Shown here one piece after another: positions 42,485 through 52,500 of a stretch of DNA of 64,000 bases. Where the stretch lies: positions 1-64,000 of the forward strand of contig NZ_JAQZAL010000020.1 in NCBI RefSeq assembly GCF_028737205.1, in the 5' to 3' direction. A model generated the notes under the pieces. It had not been told where the DNA came from. It saw only the letters and a list, made by a program, of their open reading frames with translations, and made no database searches. Made by a program: the position numbers and the translations under genes. This stretch comes from Actinomycetospora lutea (GTDB taxonomy: Bacteria; Actinomycetota; Actinomycetes; Mycobacteriales; Pseudonocardiaceae). How positions within the stretch are numbered: position 1 is the first letter of the stretch; each line of letters starts with the position of its first letter.

Positions 42485-43282
42485 ATGGTCAGCATCGAGG
42501 TCCGCGGGGCCAGCGTCGAGTTCCCGATCTTCGACGCCAAGAACAGGTCGCTGAAGAAGTCCGTCCTGGGCCGCGCGGGCGGGCGGATCAGCGACCAGAA
42601 GGTCCCCGTGGTGGAGGCCCTGCGCGACATCGACCTCTCGCTGGGCCAGGGCGCCCGCGTCGGGCTCGTCGGGCACAACGGCGCCGGCAAGTCGACGCTG
42701 CTGCGCCTGCTCGCGGGCATCTACGAGCCGACCCGGGGCCGGGCGAGCATCCGCGGGCGCGTGGCCCCGGTCTTCGACCTGGCGGTCGGCATGGACCCGG
42801 AGATCTCCGGCTACGAGAACATCATCATCCGCGGCCTGTTCCTCGGCATGAACCGCCGCGAGATGGAGCGCCGGGTCGACGAGATCGCCGAGTTCACCGA
42901 GCTCGGCGACTACCTGAACATGCCGCTGCGCACCTACTCCACCGGCATGCGCGTGCGCCTCGCGCTCGGCGTCGTCACCTCGATCGACCCCGAGATCCTC
43001 ATCCTCGACGAGGGGATCGGCGCGGTGGACGCGGCGTTCCTCGAGAAGGCCCGCGACCGCCTGCGCGACCTCGTCGGGCGCTCCGGGATGCTCGTGTTCG
43101 CCTCGCACTCCGACGAGTTCCTCGTCGAGCTGTGCGACACCGCGATCTGGATGGACAGCGGCGTCATCCGCGAGCAGGGCCCGCTGCGCCAGGTGGTCAG
43201 CCACTACAAGGGCCGCGACGTGTTCGAGAACCTCAGCCCGGAGATCCTCCAGCGCCTCGACAGCGCGAGCACGCCCGGGTGA
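42485..43282 (+). CDS. wzt: ABC transporter ATPase Wzt (galactan export)
   Basis: 265 residues. Walker A GHNGAGKST, signature YSTGMRVRLAL and Walker B ILILDEGIG are complete. It lacks the C-terminal carbohydrate-binding domain of some O-antigen Wzt proteins, as does the mycobacterial homologue Rv3781. Cytoplasmic partner of Wzm. The stop overlaps the glfT1 start by four bases (GTGA). Confidence 0.94.
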   Translation: MVSIEVRGASVEFPIFDAKNRSLKKSVLGRAGGRISDQKVPVVEALRDIDLSLGQGARVGLVGHNGAGKSTLLRLLAGIYEPTRGRASIRGRVAPVFDLAVGMDPEISGYENIIIRGLFLGMNRREMERRVDEIAEFTELGDYLNMPLRTYSTGMRVRLALGVVTSIDPEILILDEGIGAVDAAFLEKARDRLRDLVGRSGMLVFASHSDEFLVELCDTAIWMDSGVIREQGPLRQVVSHYKGRDVFENLSPEILQRLDSASTPG

Positions 43283-44199
43283 GCAGCGACAGCGAGACGG
43301 TCACCGCCGTCGTCGTCACCCGCCACCGCGCGGACCTGCTCGTCGACGGCCTGGCGGTGATCGCGAAGCAGACGCGGCGGCCGGACCACCTCGTCGTCGT
43401 CGACAACGGGCCCGACGACGAGACCCGCGCGGTCGTCGAGAACTGCGGGCTGCCCGTCACCTACCTGCCCTCGCACCACAACCTCGGGGGTGCCGGCGGC
43501 TACGCGCTCGGCATGCTCACCGCGCTCGCCCGCGGCACCGACTGGCTCTGGCTCGCCGACGACGACGGGCGCCCGGCCGACGAGCACGTGCTGGCGACCC
43601 TGCTCGACGTCGCCCGGCGGCGCGGCCTCGCGGAGGTCTCGCCGGTGATCGCCGACATCACCGACCCGGACCGCCTCGCCTTCCCCCTACGCCAGGGGCT
43701 GCGCTGGATGCACCGACGCAGCGAGCTCGCGCGCCACAACAGCGAACACGGCGGCGACGACGAGCTGATGCCCGGCATCGCGCACCTGTTCAACGGCGCC
43801 CTGTTCCGCGCGGAGACGCTCGACGTCGTCGGCGTCCCGGACCTGCGGCTGTTCGTGCGCGGCGACGAGGTCGAGGTGCACCGACGCCTCGCCCGCTCCG
43901 GTCTGCCCTACGGCATCTGCCTGACCACCGCCTACCTGCACCCGGACGGCTCGGCGGAGTTCAAGCCGATGCTCGGCGGGCGCCTGCACGCCCAGGACCC
44001 GGGCGACGCCGCCAAGCGCTACTACACCTACCGCAACCGCGGGTACCTGCTCGCCCAGCCGGGCCTGCGGCGGTTCGGGGCGATCGAGCACCTGCGCTTC
44101 GCCTGGTACTTCCTCGTCTCGCGCCGCGACCCGGCCGCCCTGCGGGAGTGGCTCGCGCTGGTGCGCCTCGGTCGCCGCGAGCGCTTCCACCGCCGCTGA
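43279..44199 (+). CDS. glfT1: Galactofuranosyltransferase GlfT1
   Basis: 306 residues, GT2 fold. VTAVVVTRHRADLLVDGLAV at the N-terminus is the nucleotide-binding start, LWLADDDGRPADE is the metal-binding DDD region and FNGALFRAETLD lies before the catalytic FVRGDEVEVHRRL. In M. tuberculosis (Rv3782) it adds the first galactofuranose residues to the rhamnose-GlcNAc lipid. Start GTG overlaps wzt stop. Cytoplasmic face of the membrane. Confidence 0.92.
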   Translation: MSSDSETVTAVVVTRHRADLLVDGLAVIAKQTRRPDHLVVVDNGPDDETRAVVENCGLPVTYLPSHHNLGGAGGYALGMLTALARGTDWLWLADDDGRPADEHVLATLLDVARRRGLAEVSPVIADITDPDRLAFPLRQGLRWMHRRSELARHNSEHGGDDELMPGIAHLFNGALFRAETLDVVGVPDLRLFVRGDEVEVHRRLARSGLPYGICLTTAYLHPDGSAEFKPMLGGRLHAQDPGDAAKRYYTYRNRGYLLAQPGLRRFGAIEHLRFAWYFLVSRRDPAALREWLALVRLGRRERFHRR

Positions 44200-44268
44200 C
44201 GGCCCGCCCACCGCCGCAGAACGGATCCACCTCACTGGACGCTCCGGGCGCCCGACTAGCCTCGCAGC

Positions 44269-47200
44269 GTGCTGACCTCGGAACAGGCCGTCAGCCCGGA
44301 ACGCCCGGGTGCGGGCGTGTCCGAGACCCCGGACGGGGGACGCCCGACCCGCGGTCCCCGCTGGCTGCGCTGGCTCGCGGTCGGTCTCGGCCTGCTCGGC
44401 ACCGGGCTGGCGCTGCTGTTCCCGTTCCTGCCCGTGGTCCAGGACACCTCGACGATCACGTGGCCGAGCGCGACCACCGGCACCCGTCCGGTGGACGCCC
44501 CGTTGGTGGCCTACCGCCCCGAGACGATGAGCGTCACCGTGCCGTGCCGGGCCGTCCAGGACCTCGACGCGCGCAGCACCGGGACGGCGACCGTCCTCTC
44601 CACCTACCCGCCGCTGTCCGACCCGGGCGCGCAGGTCGGCATGCGCCTGACCGTCGAGAACGGCCAGCTCGTCCTCAACGACCGCGGCCAGCAGATGGCC
44701 AACGCCGCCGTGCCGCCTGGCGACTGCACGGTGCGGATCGTCTCGGACGCCGGCTCGACCCTCGTCGACCTCGGCATCGGCCAGGAGATCCGGCTGCCGT
44801 TCGACGCGCGCCCGCAGGTCGTCGGCATCTACTCCGACCTCGACGACGGCCAGGACGACGTCGCGGGCGTCTCGGTGTCGATCACGCCCGACACCCGCTT
44901 CGAGACCTCGCCGACGACGCTCAAGGTGCTCGCCGGCGTCCTCGCGGTGCTCGCCGTGGCGGGCGGGGTGTGGGCGCTGCACGCCCTCGACGTGCGCGCC
45001 GGGCGCCGCGCACCCCGCCTCGCCCCCAAGCGCTGGTGGTGGCCCACCGGGCGCGACGTCGTGGTCACCGCGGTGCTCGGCGTCTGGGCCGTCATCGGCA
45101 GCCAGACCTCCGACGACGGCTACATCCTCGGCATCGCGCGGGCCCGGGAGTCGGCGGGCTACATCGGCAACTACTACCGCTGGTTCAACGTCCCCGAGGC
45201 GCCGTTCGGCTGGTTCTACGAGCTCTACGCGCAATGGATCCGCATCGACGACTCGGTGCTCTGGCTGCGGGTGCCCTCGCTGGCGATGGGGATCGTCTCC
45301 TGGCTCCTCATCAGCCGCGAGATGCTGCCGCGCCTGGGCCAGCAGGTCCGCCGGTCGAAGGCGGCGGCGTGGGCCGCGGCGATGGTGTTCCTCGCGTTCT
45401 GGCTGCCCTACAACAACGGGCTGCGCCCCGAGCCCGTAGTCGTCATCTCCGCCCTGCTGGCGTTCTGCGCGGTCGAGCGCGGGGTCGCCACGCGCCGGCT
45501 CGCCCCGGTCGCGCTCGGGCTGCTCGCGGCGGCGTTCGCGGTGGCGGCGACCCCCACCGGCTTCATCGCGGTCGCTCCGTTCCTCGCCGCCGCGCGCCCG
45601 CTGTGGAAGCTGCTCATGGAGCGGGTCCGCTTCGGTGGCTGGCTGCCCGTCCTCGCGCCGGTGATGGCCGCCGGGCTGCTCGTGCTCGTCGCGATCTACG
45701 CCGACCAGACGTGGGCCGCGGTGTGGGAGGCGACCCGCCTGCGCACCCTGCTCGGCCCCAACTGGAGCTGGTTCCAGGAGGTCGTGCGCTACCAGTCGCT
45801 GTTCGGGACGGCCGCCGACGGCTCGCTCCCCCGGCGCTTCCCGGTGCTGCTGCTGATCCTCGCCATCGGCGTCTGCATCGTCGTGCTGCTGCGCCGCGAC
45901 AAGATCGCCGGCGCGGCGCTCGGGCCGTCGCAGCGGCTCATCGGCTCGTCGGTCATCGCCTTCGCGGTGCTCGCCCTGACCCCCACGAAGTGGACCCACC
46001 ACTTCGGCGCGTTCGCCGCCCTCGGGGCCGGCATGGCCGCGCTGACGGCGCTGGCGACCTCGTCGGACGTCCTGCGCTCGCGGCGCAACCGGCTGCTGTT
46101 CCTGGCCGCGCTGTTCGCGGTGCTCGCGCTGGCGGCGACCGGCCCGAACACGTGGTGGTACACGAACAACTGGGGCGTGCCGTTCAACGGCGGCCCGGTC
46201 TTCTGGGACGGCTGGCCGTTCGGCTACGGCCTCACCGAGCCCTGGCCGGTGTACACGCTGCTCCTCGGCGTCTCGGTGCTCCTGCTGATCTGGGCCGGCA
46301 TCGAGCACATCCGCGGGGTGCCGCGGCCCGAGGAGCTCGGGACGCCCCCGCCGCCCACGGCGCGGACCCTGCCCCCGGCGGTCTCGTCCGCGGTCGGCAA
46401 CGCCCTGCGCCCGCCGCGCGAGGCCCTCGGCAAGCTGCGGCGCACCTCCGGCGGCTCCACCGTCGAGCGCCGCGCCCGGGCCCTGCGGCTCGGCTCGGCG
46501 CCGATCGCGCTGGTCTGCGCCGGCCTCCTCGTCTTCGAGATGATCTCGATGACCGACGGCATCCAGGCCCAGGAGGGCAGCTTCTCGCTGGGCGGCGACG
46601 TCGTCGAGCACCCCTTCGGCGGCTCCTGCGGCCTCGCCGACGCCGTCCGCGTCGAGGGCTCGACGCTGGCGGGCGTCCTGCCCGCCGCGCCCCCGCCGAC
46701 CGGTCTCGCGCCGTCGGCACCCGGGGTGCTGCCGACCGTCGCGCCCGCGACCCCGACGCCGTCCGCCGGCGCCGGCACGACCGACGGCGCCGCGGGCTCG
46801 GCGGGCAGCGACACGAGCACCGGCACCGACGGCGGCGGGACGACCACCACCACCCCGCCGACCACGTCCACCGCACCCGGCGGCGCGTCCACCAGCGCGA
46901 CGCCCGCCCCGCTGCCCGCGAACACCATCCCGGCGTCGGCGCCCGACGCGCAGCTCGTCGAGCCGCAGCCCGCCAACAGCGGCTTCTCGCGCGCCGGCGC
47001 CAGCCCGCCGGTCGGCGGCGGCACCGGGGTGTCGGGCTTCGAGTACTCGCTGCGCAACGGGCTCGCCGACGAGGCGCTGGGCTCGTACGACGCGAACGGC
47101 ACCGGGACCGGGGTCCTGCGCACCGACTGGTACTCGCTGAACGACGACCTGCGCAACGGCACCACGCCGCTCGTGCTCACCGTCGCCGGGCGGCTCAACG

Positions 47201-47847
47201 GCGGGAACTTCCTCACCATCCAGTACGCCGACCGGCTGCCCGACGGCCGCGTGCAGGTCCTCGGGCAGCAGCCGGTCGACGACGGGCGCTTCGGCGAGCC
47301 GGGGTGGCGCGAGATCCGGCTGAACCTCGCCGGCGGGGTCGGCGCGGAGGCCGACGAGGTGCGCCTGATCGCCCAGGACCGCGCGCTCGGTCCCGACGGC
47401 TGGCTCGCGATCGCGCCGATGCGCGGCCCGCAGCTCGTGCCGCTGACCGAGATCCTCGGCCCGGAGAACCCCGGCTACCTCGAGTGGCCCGTGCAGTTCG
47501 CGAGCCCGTGCCTGCGGCCGTTCGACGTGCGCGACGGCATCGCCGAGGTCGCGCGCTACCGCATCATCGCCGACGCGAGCCAGCTGCGTCCCGGCGGCGT
47601 GAACTGGTCGTCGGCCAACGCCGGCGGGCCGCTGGGATGGATCGAGATCCTGGAGCGGCGCACCGAGCTGCCGACCTACCTCGAGGGCCAGCCCTGGCGC
47701 GACTGGGGCATCGTCGAGCGCCTCGACCCCTACGTCCCGGACGCCGCCGCGCCGACCGTGACGCACGGCCAGCGCACGGTGTGGGGCACGTTCACCCCGG
47801 GCCCCATCGGCGACCCGCCGCCGGGCACGCCGTCGCCGTCGCGCTGA
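44269..47847 (+). CDS. Arabinosyltransferase, Emb family (first paralogue), with a long low-complexity insert
   Basis: 1192 residues from GTG. Emb proteins transfer arabinofuranose from decaprenyl-phospho-arabinose to arabinan. GT-C fold with about 13 transmembrane helices; the catalytic-loop motif SDDGYILGIARARESAGYIG (Asp 282-283) and PEAPFGWFYELY are intact. The C-terminal extracellular part is carbohydrate-binding. Between residues ~800 and ~890 there is an unusual Thr/Pro/Ala/Gly-rich stretch (TPTPSAGAG, TTTTTPPTTS) not usual in Emb proteins. Which of EmbA, EmbB or EmbC it equals cannot be decided by eye. It is separate from the other two emb genes. Confidence 0.9.
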   Translation: MLTSEQAVSPERPGAGVSETPDGGRPTRGPRWLRWLAVGLGLLGTGLALLFPFLPVVQDTSTITWPSATTGTRPVDAPLVAYRPETMSVTVPCRAVQDLDARSTGTATVLSTYPPLSDPGAQVGMRLTVENGQLVLNDRGQQMANAAVPPGDCTVRIVSDAGSTLVDLGIGQEIRLPFDARPQVVGIYSDLDDGQDDVAGVSVSITPDTRFETSPTTLKVLAGVLAVLAVAGGVWALHALDVRAGRRAPRLAPKRWWWPTGRDVVVTAVLGVWAVIGSQTSDDGYILGIARARESAGYIGNYYRWFNVPEAPFGWFYELYAQWIRIDDSVLWLRVPSLAMGIVSWLLISREMLPRLGQQVRRSKAAAWAAAMVFLAFWLPYNNGLRPEPVVVISALLAFCAVERGVATRRLAPVALGLLAAAFAVAATPTGFIAVAPFLAAARPLWKLLMERVRFGGWLPVLAPVMAAGLLVLVAIYADQTWAAVWEATRLRTLLGPNWSWFQEVVRYQSLFGTAADGSLPRRFPVLLLILAIGVCIVVLLRRDKIAGAALGPSQRLIGSSVIAFAVLALTPTKWTHHFGAFAALGAGMAALTALATSSDVLRSRRNRLLFLAALFAVLALAATGPNTWWYTNNWGVPFNGGPVFWDGWPFGYGLTEPWPVYTLLLGVSVLLLIWAGIEHIRGVPRPEELGTPPPPTARTLPPAVSSAVGNALRPPREALGKLRRTSGGSTVERRARALRLGSAPIALVCAGLLVFEMISMTDGIQAQEGSFSLGGDVVEHPFGGSCGLADAVRVEGSTLAGVLPAAPPPTGLAPSAPGVLPTVAPATPTPSAGAGTTDGAAGSAGSDTSTGTDGGGTTTTTPPTTSTAPGGASTSATPAPLPANTIPASAPDAQLVEPQPANSGFSRAGASPPVGGGTGVSGFEYSLRNGLADEALGSYDANGTGTGVLRTDWYSLNDDLRNGTTPLVLTVAGRLNGGNFLTIQYADRLPDGRVQVLGQQPVDDGRFGEPGWREIRLNLAGGVGAEADEVRLIAQDRALGPDGWLAIAPMRGPQLVPLTEILGPENPGYLEWPVQFASPCLRPFDVRDGIAEVARYRIIADASQLRPGGVNWSSANAGGPLGWIEILERRTELPTYLEGQPWRDWGIVERLDPYVPDAAAPTVTHGQRTVWGTFTPGPIGDPPPGTPSPSR

Positions 47848-47884
47848 CCCCGTCGTCCGGCGCTCGCTGCGCCGCTCGCCTCGG

Positions 47885-47937
47885 GCAGCGAGTGTCACGT
47901 TCGCTGCGTCCCAGGCAGCGAGGGTGACCCTCGCTCC
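47885..47937. repeat. Tandem palindromic repeat (family A), copy 2, between convergent genes
   Basis: Two 23-bp units (47885-47907 and 47915-47937) separated by GTCCCAG. The second is the dyad GCAGCGAGGG...CCCTCGCTCC; the first has an altered centre. It starts 38 bp after the emb stop and before the end of the glycosyltransferase gene on the other strand. Confidence 0.7.
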
Positions 47938-47991
47938 ACCGCCCGCGAGGTCCCCCGCGCGCGAGCTCCCGCGCGCGAGGTCCCGCTCCGT

Positions 47992-48981
47992 TCAGCGGCG
48001 CAGGGTGCAGGCCGCCCGCCACCACGCGACGACGTCGCTCTTGGTGTGCCCGCGCCGGCCCGGGACGACCGTCGCCGGGCCCTCCATGGCGCGGCTCAGG
48101 CCCTCGGCGAGGCTCGCCGGGTCGCCCGGGGTCGTCAGCTCGACGCCGGGGTGCTCGCGCAGGTCGTCGGCGAGGCCGGTCTCGGTGGTCGTCACGACGC
48201 GGCAGCCGTGGGTCAGGCCCTCGACCAGCGGCAGCCCGATCTGCTCGCGCCAGCCCGGGACGCGCACCGACGGCATGGCGACCACGGCGCTGGCGCGCAG
48301 CAGCTGGTGCACGACGGCGCGCGGCGGGTCGACCGTGACCGAGACCCCCGCGGGCAGGTCGTGCTCGTCGGCCCCGCTCGGGTCGGCGACCACCAGGCGC
48401 CAGCCGCGCTCCGCCCCGCCGACGCGCTCCCACGCCTCCAGCAGCACCGGGAAGCCCTTGCGCTCGCTCGGCGTGCCGAGGAACAGCACCGTGCGCTCGC
48501 GGGGCGCACCGCTCGGGGCGCACACCGTGCACTCGTCGAGCCGCGGGGTCAGGACCGTGTGGCGGGCGCGGCGCAGCGCCCACCCGAAGGTCCGCCGATA
48601 GTTGTCGTACGCGCCTGTCGTCCCGAAGACGACCGTGTCCACGCTCAGCAGCGACACGCCCAGGGCGAGCCGGGCCGGCCGGCGGCGCAGGCGCTCGCCG
48701 GCGTCGAGGTTCTCGATGGCGTAGGTCGCGATCGCCACCGGCCGCCGGCGCACGACCCGCATGGCCTTGGCCAGCGCGATGTAGCGCAGGGCGCGCCGCC
48801 ACTCCCCCAGCCAGAGCGGCTCGGCGACCTCGAGGATCTCCAGGTCGGGGTGGCGCAGCGCGCGCAGCAGCCGACGCCAGGTGAAGGGCGCCACGCCGGG
48901 CGCGGCGACCAGCGCGGCGTCGGCGTCGTCACGCCGCGAGGTGTGGAGCAGCGCCTGGCCGTCGGGCATCGCCTCGACCAC
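47992..48981 (-). CDS. GT4-type glycosyltransferase
   Basis: 329 residues from the GTG; the frame is open for another 14 codons back to the gtrA stop, with a possible CTG start at 49020. GT-B fold: RTVLFLGTPSERKGFPVLLE begins the donor domain and REQIGLPLVEGLTHGCRVVT holds the Glu of the EX7E-like signature (PLVEGLTHG). GT4 enzymes use nucleotide sugars on the cytoplasmic face. The acceptor is unknown; the location in the arabinan locus suggests envelope glycan. Directly downstream of gtrA in the same operon. Confidence 0.8.
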   Translation of the reverse strand: MVEAMPDGQALLHTSRRDDADAALVAAPGVAPFTWRRLLRALRHPDLEILEVAEPLWLGEWRRALRYIALAKAMRVVRRRPVAIATYAIENLDAGERLRRRPARLALGVSLLSVDTVVFGTTGAYDNYRRTFGWALRRARHTVLTPRLDECTVCAPSGAPRERTVLFLGTPSERKGFPVLLEAWERVGGAERGWRLVVADPSGADEHDLPAGVSVTVDPPRAVVHQLLRASAVVAMPSVRVPGWREQIGLPLVEGLTHGCRVVTTTETGLADDLREHPGVELTTPGDPASLAEGLSRAMEGPATVVPGRRGHTKSDVVAWWRAACTLRR

Positions 48982-49023
48982 GGAGCTCCGCAGGTCCGGG
49001 ACGATCCGCAGCGTGTGCAGGGG

Positions 49024-49476
49024 TCAGTCGCGGAAGATCACGGTGCGCATGACGACGAAGTTGATCGTCGTCGCGCAGGCCTGGGCGATGAACCAGGAGA
49101 GGAAGCCCGCGAGCGGGCCGGGGTTGACCGACGGCGCGTCCATGACGTGCAGCACCAGCGACGCGACGCCGACGTTGACCGCGAACGTCGAGCCGTAGAG
49201 CAGGACGAAGCCGAGGAACCTGCCCGCGCCGCCGGACGAGGACGCGAAGGTGAAGCGGCGGTTGAGCAGGTAGGCCGTCGTGGTGCCGAGGATGAACGAG
49301 ATCGCCTTGGCCAGCGGCGCCCAGACACCGAGCGCCAGCAGGCCCGCGTAGACGCCGAGGTCGACGCCCGCGGCGACGGCACCGATCGCGACGAAACGGA
49401 CGAGCTGGGCCTTGAGGCCGAGCGGCGCGGGTCGCTCGCCCGAGTCGGTCCCGGTGTCGGACCCGGTCGCGGTCAT
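49024..49476 (-). CDS. GtrA-family membrane protein (Rv3789-like)
   Basis: 150 residues from MTATGSDTGTDSG. Four transmembrane helices: VRFVAIGAVAAGVDLGVYAG, LAKAISFILGTTTAYLLNRR, FLGFVLLYGSTFAVNVGVAS and SWFIAQACATTINFVVM. The LNRRFTFAS segment is a family signature. In M. tuberculosis Rv3789 is beside dprE1 and is proposed to help move decaprenyl-phospho-arabinose or recruit AftA. The longer upstream frame is discarded. Operon with the glycosyltransferase; divergent from the second emb gene by 110 bp. Confidence 0.88.
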   Translation of the reverse strand: MTATGSDTGTDSGERPAPLGLKAQLVRFVAIGAVAAGVDLGVYAGLLALGVWAPLAKAISFILGTTTAYLLNRRFTFASSSGGAGRFLGFVLLYGSTFAVNVGVASLVLHVMDAPSVNPGPLAGFLSWFIAQACATTINFVVMRTVIFRD

Positions 49477-49586
49477 GGGTCGAGCGTACGAGGGGCACAC
49501 AGCGCGGCGGCGCTGCCCCCGTCGGGACGGCCCCGTCGGTGACCTCCTCGGGGTGTGGCGCAGGGGCGTCGATATCGTCGACACCC

Positions 49587-52500
49587 ATGGCCGTGGTGGC
49601 AGCGCAGGAGGGCCGGGCCGACCCGGCCCCCGGCGAGGAGCACCACGACGAGTCGACCGGCCCGCCCCGGCGGGGCGGTTCGCGGGCCGCGGGCTGGTGG
49701 CTCGCCGCGCTCGGCGCGATCACCGTGCTGCTGGGGCTCGCGATCCCGCTGGCCCCGGTCCTCGCCGACGACCCCGTCGTCACCTGGCCGAAGGCCGGGC
49801 AGCCGGCGTCGTCGACGAGCCTGCCGCTGACGCCCTACCGCCCGCTCTCGCTCACCGCCGACGTGCCGTGCGCGGCGCTGCGCCCCGGCGGCGACGCGCT
49901 GCGCACCCAGCCCCCGTCGGCGGGCGCGCCGGGCCGGGGCCTGACCGTGGGCACCAGCGGCGGGCGCGTGATCGTCACCAGCTCGGGCGACACCCTGGTC
50001 TCCGAGATCCTCCCCCTCGGCGACTGCACCTACCGGGTCGTCGCCGACCAGCAGGGCACGCGGGTCGAGCGCGACGGGGAGGTGCTCGCCGAGCGGCCGG
50101 GGGCCCTGGTGCCGCAGGTCGCCGAGCTCGCCACCGACGCGCCGGGCACGCCGGGGCTGGCGGCGACCGTGCACACCGACGACCGCTACTCCTCGGTGCC
50201 CAGCGGGCTCAAGATGACGCTGCTGGTGCTCCACGCGCTCGCGCTCGTCGCGACGATCTGGATGGCGACCCGGCGGTGGCGCGGACGCGGGCCGGGGCTC
50301 GAGTGGCCCCGCCCCCACCCGGCGGACGCCGTCGTCGGGGTCGTCTCGGCGGCCTGGGTGGTGGTCGGGCCGCTGCAGAACGACGACTCGTGGTACCTGC
50401 TGATGGCCCGCAACGCGACGCCGACGGGCTACATCGGCAACCAGATCTACATGTTCAACACGACGGAGAACCCGTTCGTGCTCTCGCAGTACCTCATGGC
50501 GATCTGGGGCCACCTCGGCGAGGCGATCGGGCTGCCGGGGTGGGGTCTGCTCTGGATGCGCCTGCTCCCGCTGCTGCTCGGGCTGCTGACGTGGGCGCTG
50601 CTGCGGGTCCTGCTGGCGACGATCCTCGGGCGGGGCGGGCGCCTGCCCGGGGTCGCCTGGGCGCTGCTGCTCGCCCACCTCGCGTGGTGGCTGCCCTACG
50701 GGATGGCGCTGCGTCCCGAGGTCGTCATCGTCCCCCTGTCCGCGGCGGTGCTCGTGCTCGCCGAGGTGGCCCGGCGGCGTGAGGCGGTCGGCCCGCTGGT
50801 GCCGGCGACGGCGCTGGCGGCGCTCGCGGTCACCGTGTCGCCGTCGGGGCTGGTCGCGGCCGCGCCGGTGGTGGTCGCGCTGCCGTGGCTGTGGCGATGG
50901 CTCGCGGCCCGCGGGTGGCGCTCGCGGCTCGGCGCGGCGGGCGCGGTGATCGCGGCGGGCACGATCGCCATCCCGATCGGCTTCGGCGACGCGACCCTCG
51001 GCGACGTCATCGAGGCCACCGACGTCCACAGCTGGTACTACCTGACCTTCCCCTGGTACGAGGAGTGGGCGCACTACCGGACCCTGATCGAGACCGGGAC
51101 GTGGGGACGCCGCCTGCCGGTGCTGCTCACCGTGGTGCTGCTGGTCGTCGTGTCGATCGGCAGCGGTCGCGGCAGCCGCGGCCCGGCCGCCGGGCGGGTG
51201 CGCGACGCGACGCTCGGCGCCGCGGTCACCGTCGCCGTCGCGCTCGGGCTGCTCGCGCTGGGGCCGACGAAGTGGGTGAACCACTTCGGGGCCATCGCGG
51301 CGCCGGCCACGATCCTGCTGGCCCTGACGCTGCTGCGCTCGCCGCTGACCCGCCGCGCCGGGGCGCTGGTGACCGGCGCGTCGGTCGTGCTCATCAGCGG
51401 CGCGACCGTGCTGGGCTTCGCGGGGCCCAACACCTGGAAGCCCTACAGCGACCGCGGCCAGCCGTTCGGGGACCACCTCGACACCCAGATCTCGATGCTC
51501 GACCTCGAGAGCTTCGCGCCGCACTGGGGCGACTTCTACCTGCGCGACGTGTGGTGGTGGCTGATCCTCGCCGCGCTCGCCGGGCTGTGGCTGGCCTGGC
51601 GGCGGCGCGCGGGGGGCCGCACGTTCGGGGTGACCCCGGAGCGCGCGGTGCTCGTGGTGGCCACCGGCGCGCTCGTGGCGCTGATGGTCGGGGTCATGGT
51701 CGTCGCCCCGCTGAACCAGGGCGCCGGCTGGACCGTCGCCGGCAGCCAGGCTCAGGCCCTCACCGGGCGCGGCTGCGGGCTGGGCGAGGCCGCGACGGTG
51801 ATGGCACGAGCCGGGCAGGACGTCGGGGCGCCGACCACGCCGGACACCCGCACCGGCGACTTCGCGCTGGCCGCCGACGACCCGGCGCCGGTGCCCGCGC
51901 CCGGGGCGGGCGCGCTGTGGCACGACGAGGTCGAGCTCCCGCCGGGCGCCGACCCGACGTCGTCGCCGGGCGGGGTCACGGGCCTCGGGTCGGTGACCAC
52001 CGGCTGGTACCCCCTGCCCGCGGTCGACCCGGCCGGGGAGGGCGCGCCGACCCACGTGATCGTCCCGGTCGCCGGCAACGAGCCCGACCGCCAGCGGATC
52101 GTCGTGCAGTTCGCCTCCGGCGACCCGCGCGCCCCGGTCGAGGCGGAGTCGGTCGCCGTCACCCCGGCCCCCGGCTTCACCGCCCGGCAGTGGCAGGAGA
52201 TCCCCGTACAGCTGCCGGGCAGCCGGCCCACCGCGGTGCGCCTGGTCGTCGAGGACCGGGTCGCCGGCCCCGACAGCTCGCTCGCCGTCGCGTCGCCGCA
52301 CCTGGCCCGGATGCAGCCGGTCATGACCCTCGCGAGCGCCGAGGACCGCCCGCCCGAGCAGGTCGCGGGCGGGGCGTTCGCCGACCAGCTCTCGGCGGTG
52401 TTCTGGCCCTGTGTCGACCAGGTCGCGGTCAAGCACGGCATCGCCCCGACCCCGACCCTGCGCCTGTCCGCCGCCGAGAACACCCCGGAGTTCATCCTGA

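Noticed and set aside
43687-47898. 1403-codon open frame on the minus strand opposite the first emb gene
   Set aside because: Composition is Arg/Gly/Asp/His-rich without domains and mirrors the strong GC-third-position bias of emb; typical high-GC antisense shadow.
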